A program made the translations under genes and the position numbers. A stretch of 64,000 nucleotides of DNA from NCBI RefSeq assembly GCF_001889025.1, contig NZ_CP018154.1, positions 1 to 64,000 on the forward strand. The letters run 5' to 3'. Origin of the DNA: Sphingorhabdus lutea (GTDB taxonomy: Bacteria; Pseudomonadota; Alphaproteobacteria; Sphingomonadales; Sphingomonadaceae). Below the pieces are notes generated by a model that was not told the DNA's origin, ran no database searches, and was given only the letters and a program-made list of their open reading frames with translations. Shown one piece after another: positions 36,947-45,499 of the stretch (position 1 is the first letter of the stretch; each line of letters begins with the position of its first letter).

Positions 36947-37255
36947 TCATTCCTCGTCACTCATTTTTTGACGCATTTCCAAATCATTTTTTGCCCATGT
37001 TGGAACGCAGACTACCAATTTGCGACCATTTTTTAATATATGTGTGATGGTGGCGAAGCCTTCCCGCCAACTATCTTCATCAACAATATGTTCTTCTATC
37101 TGGAAATCCTCAATGCGTTCACAAAATCCAGCCTTTAATTTAAGTTTGTTGATGGCTTCTTCGGCATTTTCCTGTGTGGAATAGATGCCAATTATTTTTT
37201 CATGTTCTGCATAAAACTCTAACTCATGCGCGTGCGTGACCAAATATACATTCAT
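36947..37255 (-). CDS. DUF7336-like protein
   Basis: About 102 residues starting MNVYLVTHAHELEFYAEHEK. IIGIYSTQENAEEAINKLKL, AGFCERIEDFQIEEHIVDED and WREGFATI are the DUF7336 pattern (strand, YST loop, helix, PGF, W..GF). The frame extends to 37282, but the ATG at 37255 gives the family start. A shorter paralogue lies just upstream (37292-37516), so this is a tandem duplication. Confidence 0.65.
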   Translation of the reverse strand: MNVYLVTHAHELEFYAEHEKIIGIYSTQENAEEAINKLKLKAGFCERIEDFQIEEHIVDEDSWREGFATITHILKNGRKLVVCVPTWAKNDLEMRQKMSDEE

Positions 37256-37291
37256 ATTAAATCCTTTTTTCGCATAAACCATATGCTTAAT

Positions 37292-37516
37292 TTATTCAGG
37301 AATATGGACATTATTATAACCCTGTGACCAATGGGTTTTGTCAACCCGAAGAGTTAAAATATGAAAGCAATTTGGATAATCTATAAATCCTGGTTGATGT
37401 TTAAGGCGGTCAATCACATTTTGCGCATTTTGGTAAGAAGAAAATATGCCAATCCTTTTTGCCAATTCTTCGTCACCATTTTCGTAATGAATATGATCTA
37501 CAACAAATAAATTCAT
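37292..37516 (-). CDS. DUF7336-like protein, paralogue
   Basis: A 74-residue protein with the same layout as its neighbour: MNLFVVDHIHYENGDEELAK, RIGIFSSYQNAQNVIDRLKH, PGFIDYPNCFHI and DKTHWSQGY. It stops after the W..GY motif, shorter than the paralogue. It follows a toxin-tip stub by about 30 bp and is a likely antidote. Confidence 0.62.
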   Translation of the reverse strand: MNLFVVDHIHYENGDEELAKRIGIFSSYQNAQNVIDRLKHQPGFIDYPNCFHILTLRVDKTHWSQGYNNVHIPE

Positions 37517-37546
37517 AAAATTATATTCCGTTTTGATGATAGTTTT

Positions 37547-37720
37547 TTATTTTAGACCGCCTCTTCGGCAGGCTTTAACTATACGATTATATTCGCCACC
37601 TTGGCCTTTTTTCCAATTACCAATACCATATTTGTCATTTAATATAGCCGTTGCAAATTCGTGACAACCTTCATTTGACAAATCAGAGCCTATGACCCAA
37701 TCTCCTACCCGGATATTGAA
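37547..37720 (-). pseudogene. Rhs toxin-tip C-terminal stub
   Basis: Open segment of 57 codons bounded by a stop at 37721-37723. It reads FNIRVGDWVIGSDLSNEGCH, EFATAILNDKYGIGNWKKGQ, GGEYNRIVKACRRGGLK. The KYG..N...G.G.E.N.I motif is shared by some nuclease-type polymorphic toxins (recollection, weak). No start codon or junction remains. Confidence 0.5.
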
Positions 37721-37877
37721 TCAATGCTTCAAAAATAAATCAGTTTTTAAAAATCGTTTCACACCCTAATTTTTTAAAATATACTTATTGTCTTTATAAA
37801 AATATCACTTTAAATTAAGTGCGCTTTCGCAGTAATTACCTGGGCTAAAAATAATTTCTATAGTGATTAAAGTAATT

Positions 37878-38261
37878 TTAGCCTCCAGTCTTTTTCACTA
37901 TCATAGTTATTCTTTCCCAAACATCATCGGGCGTCAAATTCTGCCATACTCCCCGCAAGGCATATGCAAATCGCGGGCTATTTAGTGCTTCATTCTCTAT
38001 CTTGTTCAAACTTTTATGTCCAAGTTTTGCGATAAAATTTTCGAGCGGCCCAGCTGCAACATTTGCAATAATATATTCGTCGTCTGACGCTTTAATTATA
38101 CTCACAATAACATCCCAAGATTCTGGGTTCATTGCAGATATCATGTCTTCCAATGCATTCCAGTGGTCTAAGCACTTATCGTCCTGAGGCAAATCTTTGT
38201 TTGGGGAGGAATATTCCTCAATCCATCCTCTCGCCAGTTTTTGTATATCCTGATTTTGCAT
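37878..38261 (-). CDS. DUF6869-like immunity protein
   Basis: A 127-residue soluble protein starting MQNQDIQKLARGWIEEYSSP. HWNALEDMISAMNPESWDVI, DEYIIANVAAGPLENFIAKL and SPRFAYALRGVWQNLTPDDV follow the DUF6869 pattern (LARGWI, NLAAGPLE, GVW). The ATG at 38261 comes two bases after the stop of the tip at 38264, so the two are a cognate pair by position. Confidence 0.7.
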   Translation of the reverse strand: MQNQDIQKLARGWIEEYSSPNKDLPQDDKCLDHWNALEDMISAMNPESWDVIVSIIKASDDEYIIANVAAGPLENFIAKLGHKSLNKIENEALNSPRFAYALRGVWQNLTPDDVWERITMIVKKTGG

Positions 38262-38263
38262 TA

Positions 38264-38824
38264 TTACATAGCTCTCGTTGCGTAATACCAAGCGTCAGCA
38301 GGGATGCCTTTACATCTTCTTGATGCGGCTTCCTTTAACTTTCTGCGTAGGCGAGTTTGCTTATCACGGAACTGTTGCACATGTCCAATCCGCGTCTGCG
38401 GTCCAGGTCCTTCAGGCAAACCGAGAGGGTCTCGCTGATATTCGTCCACACGTCGAGCAAGCTCGTTCCTGAGTTTGGTTATTTCTGCAATAAGTGCGGC
38501 GCATCCATCATCTCCATCATCTTTATTATTCGGCGGATTGCCAAATATTCCGCCCCCGCCAAAGCTATTTCTATTTCCATGAAAATAGCAAGCATTTGGT
38601 CCAAGGGGGTTATAGGGATTATGTGCCTGAAATTCATACACTGCATACAAAGTCAAGACTGCCACTCCGCTACATGCGACAAAACCGATTGGTGTAAAAC
38701 ATAAAGCTATAGCGGGTGCGAACGCTACTGCTATCTCCCCCGTGGGGTCGGTATAGCGTATCGGATTACCAAGAGCATATTGATAGGGTGATGGCCCGCC
38801 ATCAAGGCCGATGGGGTCAGCCAA
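38264..38824 (-). CDS. Rhs C-terminal tip (class B), truncated at the junction
   Basis: A 186-residue open frame starting at the remnant [20 protein letters not shown] then [20 protein letters not shown]. The next hydrophobic segment ([20 protein letters not shown]) is a possible membrane-spanning pretoxin part. After a Gly/Asp-rich linker (GGGGIFGNPPNNKDDGDDG) comes the toxin: AEITKLRNELARRVDEYQRD, PGPQTRIGHVQQFRDKQTRL and a KGIPADAWYYATRAM end. Upstream, GRYIQ is destroyed by the decayed junction, so no Rhs shell is attached. The first 105 residues are almost identical to those of the tip at 39591-40184. Confidence 0.75.
   Translation of the reverse strand: MADPIGLDGGPSPYQYALGNPIRYTDPTGEIAVAFAPAIALCFTPIGFVACSGVAVLTLYAVYEFQAHNPYNPLGPNACYFHGNRNSFGGGGIFGNPPNNKDDGDDGCAALIAEITKLRNELARRVDEYQRDPLGLPEGPGPQTRIGHVQQFRDKQTRLRRKLKEAASRRCKGIPADAWYYATRAM
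38508..38822. repeat. Direct repeat E (shared tip N-terminus), left copy
   Basis: About 315 bp nearly identical to 39771-40086, offset about 1263 bp. It codes for the junction end, the hydrophobic pretoxin segment and the Gly/Asp-rich linker; the toxin C-terminal parts beyond it differ completely. Confidence 0.95.
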
Positions 38825-38920
38825 AAATACTTAGCGATATATATCGGCCAGCATATTGCAGATAATTGCCCTGTCATAACCACGATATCGGTTATAATTA
38901 AATGGGAAGCATCTGTGCCT
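38825..38920 (-). pseudogene. Decayed class B Rhs junction
   Basis: [12 protein letters not shown] is readable on the minus strand, but the following TTGRYIQ is replaced by AT-rich sequence with TAAGTATTTTTGG and an in-frame stop before ADPIGLDG. The replacement matches the decayed junction at 33130-33290. Confidence 0.65.
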
Positions 38921-38929
38921 GTCCGTTGT

Positions 38930-39316
38930 TTATTTAAATAGATTTCTCATAAACTTGGGTGTGTTAACGGGGGGAGCATCTGGATCAGAAATCCACCCCC
39001 TTGCCCACCCGTCTAAATCTGAATCTTTTTTATTAGGATAAAATTTAGCTTTTTGCTCTCTTAATTTGTAAAATAATATTCCGTCTATGCCATTGACATC
39101 GGATTTTACGACGGGATCGACCCAAAAATCTGTAAAAAGATTTTCACTTTCTAAATCTGAAAGACGTTCAATAATATTTTCTATAAATTCGATATTTTGT
39201 CCTGGCCCTGGAAATATAATATCATATTTCTCATCAGGAATTGAAAATATATCATATGCACAATTAGGGGCCTCATCAATTATTTGAATATTTTTCAACT
39301 TACTATCTCCTACCAT
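38930..39316 (-). CDS. Putative immunity or accessory protein
   Basis: A 128-residue acidic, soluble protein: KNIQIIDEAPNCAYDIFSIP, EFIENIIERLSDLESENLFT and GILFYKLREQKAKFYPNKKD. The C-terminus is SDPDAPPVNTPKFMRNLFK. It begins 7 bases after the stop of 39324-39587, so the two form one unit behind the intact class B tip. No family recognised. Confidence 0.58.
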   Translation of the reverse strand: MVGDSKLKNIQIIDEAPNCAYDIFSIPDEKYDIIFPGPGQNIEFIENIIERLSDLESENLFTDFWVDPVVKSDVNGIDGILFYKLREQKAKFYPNKKDSDLDGWARGWISDPDAPPVNTPKFMRNLFK

Positions 39317-39323
39317 TCGGCAT

Positions 39324-39587
39324 TTAAGATTTTGGCAGACGGCTTTCGTCTTTATTTAATAAAGGTGGGGTTGTACCGTCATTTGACCAGAAATAATCTT
39401 GGAATAAGGCTTGTAATTCAAGTAAATCGGCAACACAATTAAAAGAAATACTATATTCTAAATCTGCTAATGACATTTGTTCCAACGTTGATGGAGCAAT
39501 ATTATGCACTGGTTTAAAACCGTTGCCATCTTTATTGGAATAAAAAGTCAAGCCATTTTCATCACATATTATTCTAACTTCTGACAT
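39324..39587 (-). CDS. Putative immunity protein
   Basis: An 87-residue soluble protein starting MSEVRIICDENGLTFYSNKD with a first beta hairpin, then LEQMSLADLEYSISFNCVAD helical segment and LQALFQDYFWSNDGTTPPLL. It starts 3 bases after the stop of the tip at 39591 and is the likely cognate antidote. Confidence 0.6.
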   Translation of the reverse strand: MSEVRIICDENGLTFYSNKDGNGFKPVHNIAPSTLEQMSLADLEYSISFNCVADLLELQALFQDYFWSNDGTTPPLLNKDESRLPKS

Positions 39588-39590
39588 AAA

Positions 39591-40184
39591 TTAACCCCTT
39601 GTAATTGGGCGGTCCACTGCCGTTAATTGTTCTAACCGCTGACCCTTTTTGCATTGATTTCTGCGTCGAAGTGCATAGCTTGCGCAAAGCGAATAACCTT
39701 TTCTTCCATATTGAATGCGAGCTGAAGTACATATCGACAAGTCATCATCATATTGAAGCTCACATGGATCATCATCTCCATCATCTCTATTATTCGGCGG
39801 ATTGCCAAATACTCCGCCCCCGCCAAAGCTATTTCTATTTCCATGAAAATAGCAAGCATTTGGTCCACGGGGGTTATACGGGTTATGCGCCTGAAATTCA
39901 TACACTGCATACAAAGTCAAGACTGCCACTCCGCTACATGCGACGAAACCGATTGGTGTAAAACATAAAGCTATAGCGGGCGCGAACGCTACTGCTATCT
40001 CCCCCGTGGGGTCGGTATAGCGTATCGGATTACCAAGTGCATATTGATAGGGTGATGGCCCGCCATCAAGGCCGATGGGGTCAGCCTGTATATATCGGCC
40101 AGTTGTAGGGTCATAATCACGATATCGGTTATAATTAAACGGACAGGGTATGCGGCCATGGTGCGCAAAGGCACTTAGCCGCAA
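39591..40184 (-). CDS. Rhs C-terminal tip with intact class B junction
   Basis: A 197-residue orphan tip with TTG as the only upstream start. The junction is intact: [40 protein letters not shown] and [15 protein letters not shown] hydrophobic pretoxin segment and Gly/Asp linker follow. The toxin end is short, Cys-rich and basic: [40 protein letters not shown], ending AVDRPITRG. Sequence before FNYN ([12 protein letters not shown]) is not RHS core, so the shell was lost here; the kdgK stop lies only 20 bp away. Confidence 0.75.
   Translation of the reverse strand: MRLSAFAHHGRIPCPFNYNRYRDYDPTTGRYIQADPIGLDGGPSPYQYALGNPIRYTDPTGEIAVAFAPAIALCFTPIGFVACSGVAVLTLYAVYEFQAHNPYNPRGPNACYFHGNRNSFGGGGVFGNPPNNRDDGDDDPCELQYDDDLSICTSARIQYGRKGYSLCASYALRRRNQCKKGQRLEQLTAVDRPITRG
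39771..40086. repeat. Direct repeat E, right copy
   Basis: Partner of 38508-38822. Confidence 0.95.
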
Positions 40185-40205
40185 TGAACCCCCGTCAAAA
40201 AGTCC

Positions 40206-41108
40206 TTAAATTCCTGTTTCGCGGCGCGGTATTGCCCCCTTCATTCCCACAACCCATGCGGCCAATTTTTGGCCTGCGGCAATTGATGTTTCGACATCAT
40301 CACCCCGATATCGGCCAATTAAATATCCCGCATTAAAGGCATCGCCTGCGCCGCTGCTGTCCACCACAGATACCATATTGGCATCAAATTGGCGCGGCGG
40401 GCTTAATGCATCGGAATATACGCATCCATGCTCCCCAGCCTTTACCACCACTTCTTTACAACCCGCATCATGCCAGCGTCCGGCAATATCGCTTTGCGAC
40501 ATGCTATTGTCCCATATTTGTTGTTCATCAACATTGGTCGGCAATCCAATATCGCTTGTCATCATCGCATGCTGTGATACGGCGCGGGCCGTATCCAAAT
40601 CGGGCCATAAATTATAACGAAAATTGCTATCATAGACCACTTTGCCACCATTTTCACGGACAGTTGCCGCCAGTTTGAAAAGCATATTTCGCCCTTCTTC
40701 GGGCAAAATGGCAAGGGTGATTAAGCTGAAATATAACATAGATGCCTGTTGGGCGTGGCCCATCACATCTGCCATTTGCGGCAGCCCAAACATATCGCGC
40801 GCCGCGCTGCGGTCACGCCAATAAACAAAGCTGCGTTCCCCCTTTGCATCAAGATGGATGGCATAAATCCCCGTGGTGCGATCCGGATGGCGCAAAATAT
40901 ATTGCGTATTTATACCCTCGTCCGCCATTTCGCGGACGAGAGCATCGCTTACCTTATCTGTACCAAGCGCCGTAACATAGGCAACATCCAAACCAGCACG
41001 CGCCATATGTATGGCCGTATTTAAAGTGTCGCCGCCATATTGCAGGCCCGCAGCTCCGCCATTGCTGTGATATTCCAACATGGCTTCGCCAAAGATAAAA
41101 ATAGTCAT
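40206..41108 (-). CDS. kdgK: 2-dehydro-3-deoxygluconokinase (KDG kinase)
   Basis: A 300-residue PfkB/ribokinase-family kinase that phosphorylates KDG, the product of DEH reduction, to KDPG for Entner-Doudoroff cleavage. GGDTLNTAIHMARAGLDVAY is the N-terminal PfkB signature, VVYDSNFRYNLW a substrate region, and VVDSSGAGDAFNAGYLIGRY holds the catalytic Asp and anion hole. It is the last gene of the alginate operon, 12 bp after the reductase. No KDPG aldolase is in the window. Confidence 0.92.
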   Translation of the reverse strand: MTIFIFGEAMLEYHSNGGAAGLQYGGDTLNTAIHMARAGLDVAYVTALGTDKVSDALVREMADEGINTQYILRHPDRTTGIYAIHLDAKGERSFVYWRDRSAARDMFGLPQMADVMGHAQQASMLYFSLITLAILPEEGRNMLFKLAATVRENGGKVVYDSNFRYNLWPDLDTARAVSQHAMMTSDIGLPTNVDEQQIWDNSMSQSDIAGRWHDAGCKEVVVKAGEHGCVYSDALSPPRQFDANMVSVVDSSGAGDAFNAGYLIGRYRGDDVETSIAAGQKLAAWVVGMKGAIPRRETGI

Positions 41109-41120
41109 TTTATATTCCGT

Positions 41121-41876
41121 TTAGGAGAAGAGAGTGCCGCCATTTATGTCGATATTTGCGCCGGTGACAAAACTGCTGTCATCGGAAACCAAATTGGACA
41201 CGGTGCGGGCGACTTCTTCGCTATTACCTTGGCGACGAAGCGGCGTACCGGCGGCAACCGCGGTGCGAACTTCATCCTTGGTAAATGTATCATGAAATGC
41301 GGTGGCAATCATGCCGGGGCATAGAGAATTGACGCGGATACCCTTTGGTCCCAATTCCTTTGCCATTGCGCGGGTAAATGTCATTACCGCGCCCTTTGAT
41401 GTGCCATAGGCTGCTGCACCTGGGCCGCCGCCATCGCGTCCTGCCTGTGATGCGAAGTTTAAAATCGCGCCGCCTTCGGGCATATGAGGCGCAACTGCCT
41501 TGGTCATTAAAAATGTCGATGTGACGTTTAATTGCATCACATGGTTGAAAAATTCCATGTCCATTTCGGCCAAGCCCTTACGCGCCACCAAACCGCCGGT
41601 CACATTCACCAAAATGTCAATTTTACCGCCAAATGCTGATAATGCTTCGGCGACCAGACGATCTACATCGGCTTCTTTGGTCACATCGGCCTGCACCAAA
41701 ATGGCATTGCCGCCCGCGGCCTTAATCGCATCCAATGTTGCCTGACCATCGGCTTCATTATTGCAATAATTCACCACAACATTGGCGCCATCTGCGGCAA
41801 GTTGTTGCGACACTGCGCGGCCAATATCGCGGCTGCCGCCGGTGACGATTGCGGTTTTTCCTGTTAATTTTGTCAT
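41121..41876 (-). CDS. SDR family reductase, probable DEH reductase
   Basis: A 251-residue short-chain dehydrogenase. The nucleotide loop is TGGSRDIGRA (12-21), the NNAG motif is replaced by NVTGG (91-95), and the catalytic set is Ser143, Tyr157 and Lys161 (AAYGTSKGAV). In alginate catabolism this step reduces 4-deoxy-L-erythro-5-hexoseulose uronate to KDG; Sphingomonas A1-R-type reductases share the SRDIG loop (established family knowledge, substrate here inferred from context). It sits between the MFS permease and kdgK. Confidence 0.88.
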   Translation of the reverse strand: MTKLTGKTAIVTGGSRDIGRAVSQQLAADGANVVVNYCNNEADGQATLDAIKAAGGNAILVQADVTKEADVDRLVAEALSAFGGKIDILVNVTGGLVARKGLAEMDMEFFNHVMQLNVTSTFLMTKAVAPHMPEGGAILNFASQAGRDGGGPGAAAYGTSKGAVMTFTRAMAKELGPKGIRVNSLCPGMIATAFHDTFTKDEVRTAVAAGTPLRRQGNSEEVARTVSNLVSDDSSFVTGANIDINGGTLFS

Positions 41877-41905
41877 TATTTTCTTCCTATTATTTATATT
41901 AAAAT

Positions 41906-43207
41906 TTACTTATTTAATGGTTTAAGCTGTTTAATCTCGCCGCATAGCACCCACACGCTTGCAATAGCGGTAAGGGCAAGGCCCGCGCCCAAAATGAAAA
42001 CAGAATAATAATTTGCCCCTGCGGTGATGATGGGAACCAAATAGGTCAATGCCGCAGCGGTTAATTTTGCCGCCATGCCGGCAATGCCCGATAATGTTCC
42101 CACGGTTTTTTTGCCGTATAAGTCACTGGGCAGGGTTTGCACATTGCCAATGGCGGTTTGAAATCCAAACAAAATGGTAAACATCAATCCCAATGCCAAC
42201 CAAGGTGTTGACGCAGCCGCCAATGCCACCAATGCAGGCAACATGATAAGACAGCCCAAGGTGATGGTGAATTTGCGCGTTTTATTGATGCTCCACCCTG
42301 CATTTAAACGGTTTTGCGCCAACAGGCCACCAAACCATGCGCCCAACATCGCCCCAACATAGGGCAGCCAGCCAGAGGCAACCAAATCCTTTACATTAAA
42401 ATGATGCACTTCGAACAAATATGTCGGTATCCAAATGATGAACAACCACCAAATCGGATCGATGGCCGCCGATGCAATAATGACGCCCCAGCTTTCCTTA
42501 CGTGCCAATAATTCTTTTGTGCCAGGATTATATCCTTCTTCATCATCGCTTTCGGCATCGATATTTTTTTGTCCAGAAAGAATATATTCGCGTTCTTCAT
42601 CGGACAACCAATCATGATATTTTGGCGGCGCTTTTACAATAATCATCCACGGCACCAACCATATTAAACCGACAAGACCGACCAGAACAAAAATGATTTT
42701 CCAATCAAAATATATCGCCAAATAACCAATTAACGGGATGGAGATAATGCCGCCAATTGCCGCGCCGCTGTTAAAAATTCCTTGTGCCAAGGCGCGTTCC
42801 TTTGTCGGGAACCATTCGGCATTTGCCTTGGCCGCGCCGGGCCAGTTTCCTGCCTCTGCCACACCCAAAACCGCCCGAAAAAAGCTAAAGCTTAACACGC
42901 CTTGCGCAAAGGCATGGGCAGCCGTTGCAATGGACCAAACACCGATGGAAAGGACAAAGCCAAGCCGCGTGCCAATCCAATCAAATATTTTGCCGAAAAT
43001 CGCCTGTCCTGCGGCATAGGCAAAAATGAAAATAGTGCTGATAATGCCCAATATATATTTATGTCCATCGGCATCCATATCGGGGAATAATTCCGGCGCA
43101 ATATGTGCCGGCCACAGGACATTGATTGTCTGCCGATCTATATAGTTGATAATGGTTGCCAAGGCGACAAGGCCGACCACCCACCAACGTAATCCGTTCA
43201 TTTTCAT
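41906..43207 (-). CDS. MFS transporter, hexuronate/oligo-alginate uptake (ACS family)
   Basis: A 433-residue major facilitator with twelve membrane segments. The start MKMNGLRWWVVGLVALATII leads to NYIDRQTINVLWPAH, the ACS-family N-terminus. FGKIFDWIGTRLGF is the loop 2-3 motif and AEAGNWPGAAKANAEWFPTK a signature of hexuronate/glucarate permeases. The middle loop is acidic (DAESDDEEGYNPG). Context implies import of DEH or unsaturated uronate across the inner membrane. The ATG at 43207 is preferred to one six codons upstream. Confidence 0.9.
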   Translation of the reverse strand: MKMNGLRWWVVGLVALATIINYIDRQTINVLWPAHIAPELFPDMDADGHKYILGIISTIFIFAYAAGQAIFGKIFDWIGTRLGFVLSIGVWSIATAAHAFAQGVLSFSFFRAVLGVAEAGNWPGAAKANAEWFPTKERALAQGIFNSGAAIGGIISIPLIGYLAIYFDWKIIFVLVGLVGLIWLVPWMIIVKAPPKYHDWLSDEEREYILSGQKNIDAESDDEEGYNPGTKELLARKESWGVIIASAAIDPIWWLFIIWIPTYLFEVHHFNVKDLVASGWLPYVGAMLGAWFGGLLAQNRLNAGWSINKTRKFTITLGCLIMLPALVALAAASTPWLALGLMFTILFGFQTAIGNVQTLPSDLYGKKTVGTLSGIAGMAAKLTAAALTYLVPIITAGANYYSVFILGAGLALTAIASVWVLCGEIKQLKPLNK

Positions 43208-43246
43208 TGCGCTTACCTCTCTCAATCCCTCAAATCGATTATATTA

Positions 43247-45499
43247 TTATAATTTTATCCGCGCCGCAGGGCCGGTCCATTTTACCAATTGGCCATCAAT
43301 ATCGACGCTATGTTCCATATCCGCCTGTTCATTATGGGCAAAGCCAATTGCAACGCGCACGCCGTTTAATGTTTCAATCACCATCACATCTGCGCCATTA
43401 CCATTAACAATTTTCATTGATTTAATCTGGCTATCGCTTGCGATTGTTTGCTCGGCCGCGCCATCATATTTCCCATGGCTTTCCAATATGCCGGCAAAAA
43501 TGGCATTGCCCGCGCCCTTTGCCCGTTGAATCATTATTGGCTCTCGACGCAAATTAAACATTGGATCATTGGCGCCAATTTCGGCCAATATCATTTCCGA
43601 ACCCGCAAATGGGGCCCAACGCCATGTGTAAAAACGGTTATCCAATTGCCATGTAATAAATGCATTTTGCGAAACCGGCTGTGCTGTCGCATCCACCCAA
43701 ATATGTTGATATCCATTATCCTTGCCCAAAACAGGCCGTGTTTCAACATTGGATGATAGTTGCGGCCCAATGCGGGTAATATGCCCCTGATAATGCAGCG
43801 GCATATCATATTGATGCGGCGCAGCCGATGTCACGCGCATCACATCGACAATGATAGGATGCTTCAACCCTTCTATGCTGACCATCGCCATATTGCGGGT
43901 CATGCCCACCCCTTCATAGGCCGTGTTTATTTGCCCAATACTATATGAAAAATCATCGCCCGCCTGATAAGCAATCTGTTTGGGCGGCAATGTATCGGCA
44001 ATTTTTACATCGCCGTCAAAATGGCTTTTTTCATCAACAACCAATACATTATGCGCAATGCTTTGCTTGGCCCAGCTTTCATTCTCAGGCAAATATTTGC
44101 CGCCATCCTTTGCCACAACATTTAAGAAACGGGCCGCGCCATAATCGGTTACAACCTCTTGCCCATTATCATAAAATTGCCAGCTTAATTTATCAAAATG
44201 GCCATGGCCCATTCCTTGAGAGCTGTTTTTCGCAACCAATGCCTGCCCCGTGTCGGAATCGCCGTGGCGCAAAATGGCGACCGCGCCATCATCGCCCGAT
44301 GGGCCATCGCGCAGCAGCATGGATTGGAATGGAAAGGGCTGGGACAAGCCTTGCGCTATTCCATCTGCTACTGCGCGGCCCGCAGCGGACAGCGCAACGC
44401 GTCTCTGATATTGCGCAATCGACAGCAGTTGAGGATTTTTTGTTTTGGCATAGGCAATGGCCACGCCCTGATACATTTCTTCGGTATTCAGGCTTTTATC
44501 TTTAATCGCATCATTAAAGGGGAAAAAGCGCCCTTTATAGGTAAGATGAATGGCGGTGTTCATCGCTTTTAATAAAATTGCATCACGCCGTTCAAAAATT
44601 TTCTGCGATGGATCATTTTTGTCAATGGCATCGGCAAATACGATAAATGGCCACAGTGCATAGCGTTGATAATATGGTCCTTCGGCATAATAACCATCGG
44701 GCGAAAAAAGCTGATCCATTTGGCGCAGGAAACCCGCCTTGCCATCTTTTTTCGATCCCAATAATGCCTTATCAACCAAATTCTTATCGCCAAGAACATA
44801 TCCGGTCATCCCCACGCCTGCGGTTGACCATGTCGCATGATTATGAATGCGATCAAAAGTTTTCACCGATTCCACCGACATAAATTCGGCCGCGCTGCGG
44901 AATAATATATCTATTTTCTTGCGGTCTTTATCATTTAAGGACGCGCGAATATTATCATAAGCTTGAATGGAGTTAACCAACCAAACGGCATCGTTCAAAT
45001 TTTGCCAAAATAAACGGCCATATTGTTGGTTTGACCGTGCAGGGTGCGGCCCTAATTTTGGATATAGATCGGCATAGGCCAATAACATATCCCGCACAAA
45101 GCCAGCATATTTTGCATCCCCATTTAATCGGTATAGCTCACCAGCCTCAACCATTGCTTTATAATTTTTCTTATGCTGTTCATGCGTATATCCGCCGCCC
45201 GGATCCTTGGGCATGGGCACATTAACCCCCGCACGCATCATATCATCCACAAATGCGGTTGCGCGCGCGACCTCTGCATCAAATAATGTGGCTGGCTTCG
45301 CCGCTTCTGATCCATGGCCTGTTGCGGTATCATCATCCGCCGTCTGCATGGCCATTTCGGTGACAACATCTCCTGATTCAGCGCCCAATGAGTCAACATC
45401 ACCCGTTTCAGCATGGACAGGAAAAGCGCCAATAGCGGCCAAAGATATACCACATGCTAATGTCGCGGAAAATGCGCGTAAATATGCTGTCATTCTCAT
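43247..45499 (-). CDS. Oligo-alginate lyase, polysaccharide lyase family 17
   Basis: A 750-residue exported lyase that releases DEH monomers from alginate oligomers. Signal peptide ends near VHAET. Residues 31-70 are an acidic low-complexity linker (DDDTATGHG). The alpha/alpha toroid starts near 75 with PKDPGGGYTHEQHK and SNQQYGRLFWQNLNDAVWLV. Active-site residues by family are Asn220-His221 in IHNHATW and the Tyr pair in EGPYYQRYAL (276-277). The beta-sheet half includes MGHGHFDKLSWQFYDNGQEV and SIAHNVLVVDEKSHFDG. Its start overlaps the PL6 stop by 4 bases. Confidence 0.94.
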   Translation of the reverse strand: MRMTAYLRAFSATLACGISLAAIGAFPVHAETGDVDSLGAESGDVVTEMAMQTADDDTATGHGSEAAKPATLFDAEVARATAFVDDMMRAGVNVPMPKDPGGGYTHEQHKKNYKAMVEAGELYRLNGDAKYAGFVRDMLLAYADLYPKLGPHPARSNQQYGRLFWQNLNDAVWLVNSIQAYDNIRASLNDKDRKKIDILFRSAAEFMSVESVKTFDRIHNHATWSTAGVGMTGYVLGDKNLVDKALLGSKKDGKAGFLRQMDQLFSPDGYYAEGPYYQRYALWPFIVFADAIDKNDPSQKIFERRDAILLKAMNTAIHLTYKGRFFPFNDAIKDKSLNTEEMYQGVAIAYAKTKNPQLLSIAQYQRRVALSAAGRAVADGIAQGLSQPFPFQSMLLRDGPSGDDGAVAILRHGDSDTGQALVAKNSSQGMGHGHFDKLSWQFYDNGQEVVTDYGAARFLNVVAKDGGKYLPENESWAKQSIAHNVLVVDEKSHFDGDVKIADTLPPKQIAYQAGDDFSYSIGQINTAYEGVGMTRNMAMVSIEGLKHPIIVDVMRVTSAAPHQYDMPLHYQGHITRIGPQLSSNVETRPVLGKDNGYQHIWVDATAQPVSQNAFITWQLDNRFYTWRWAPFAGSEMILAEIGANDPMFNLRREPIMIQRAKGAGNAIFAGILESHGKYDGAAEQTIASDSQIKSMKIVNGNGADVMVIETLNGVRVAIGFAHNEQADMEHSVDIDGQLVKWTGPAARIKL

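Noticed and set aside
26662..40205. Insertion sequences or an integrase that would explain the array as a classical genomic island
   Set aside because: I found no transposase, recombinase or IS-like inverted repeats in either strand across the block.
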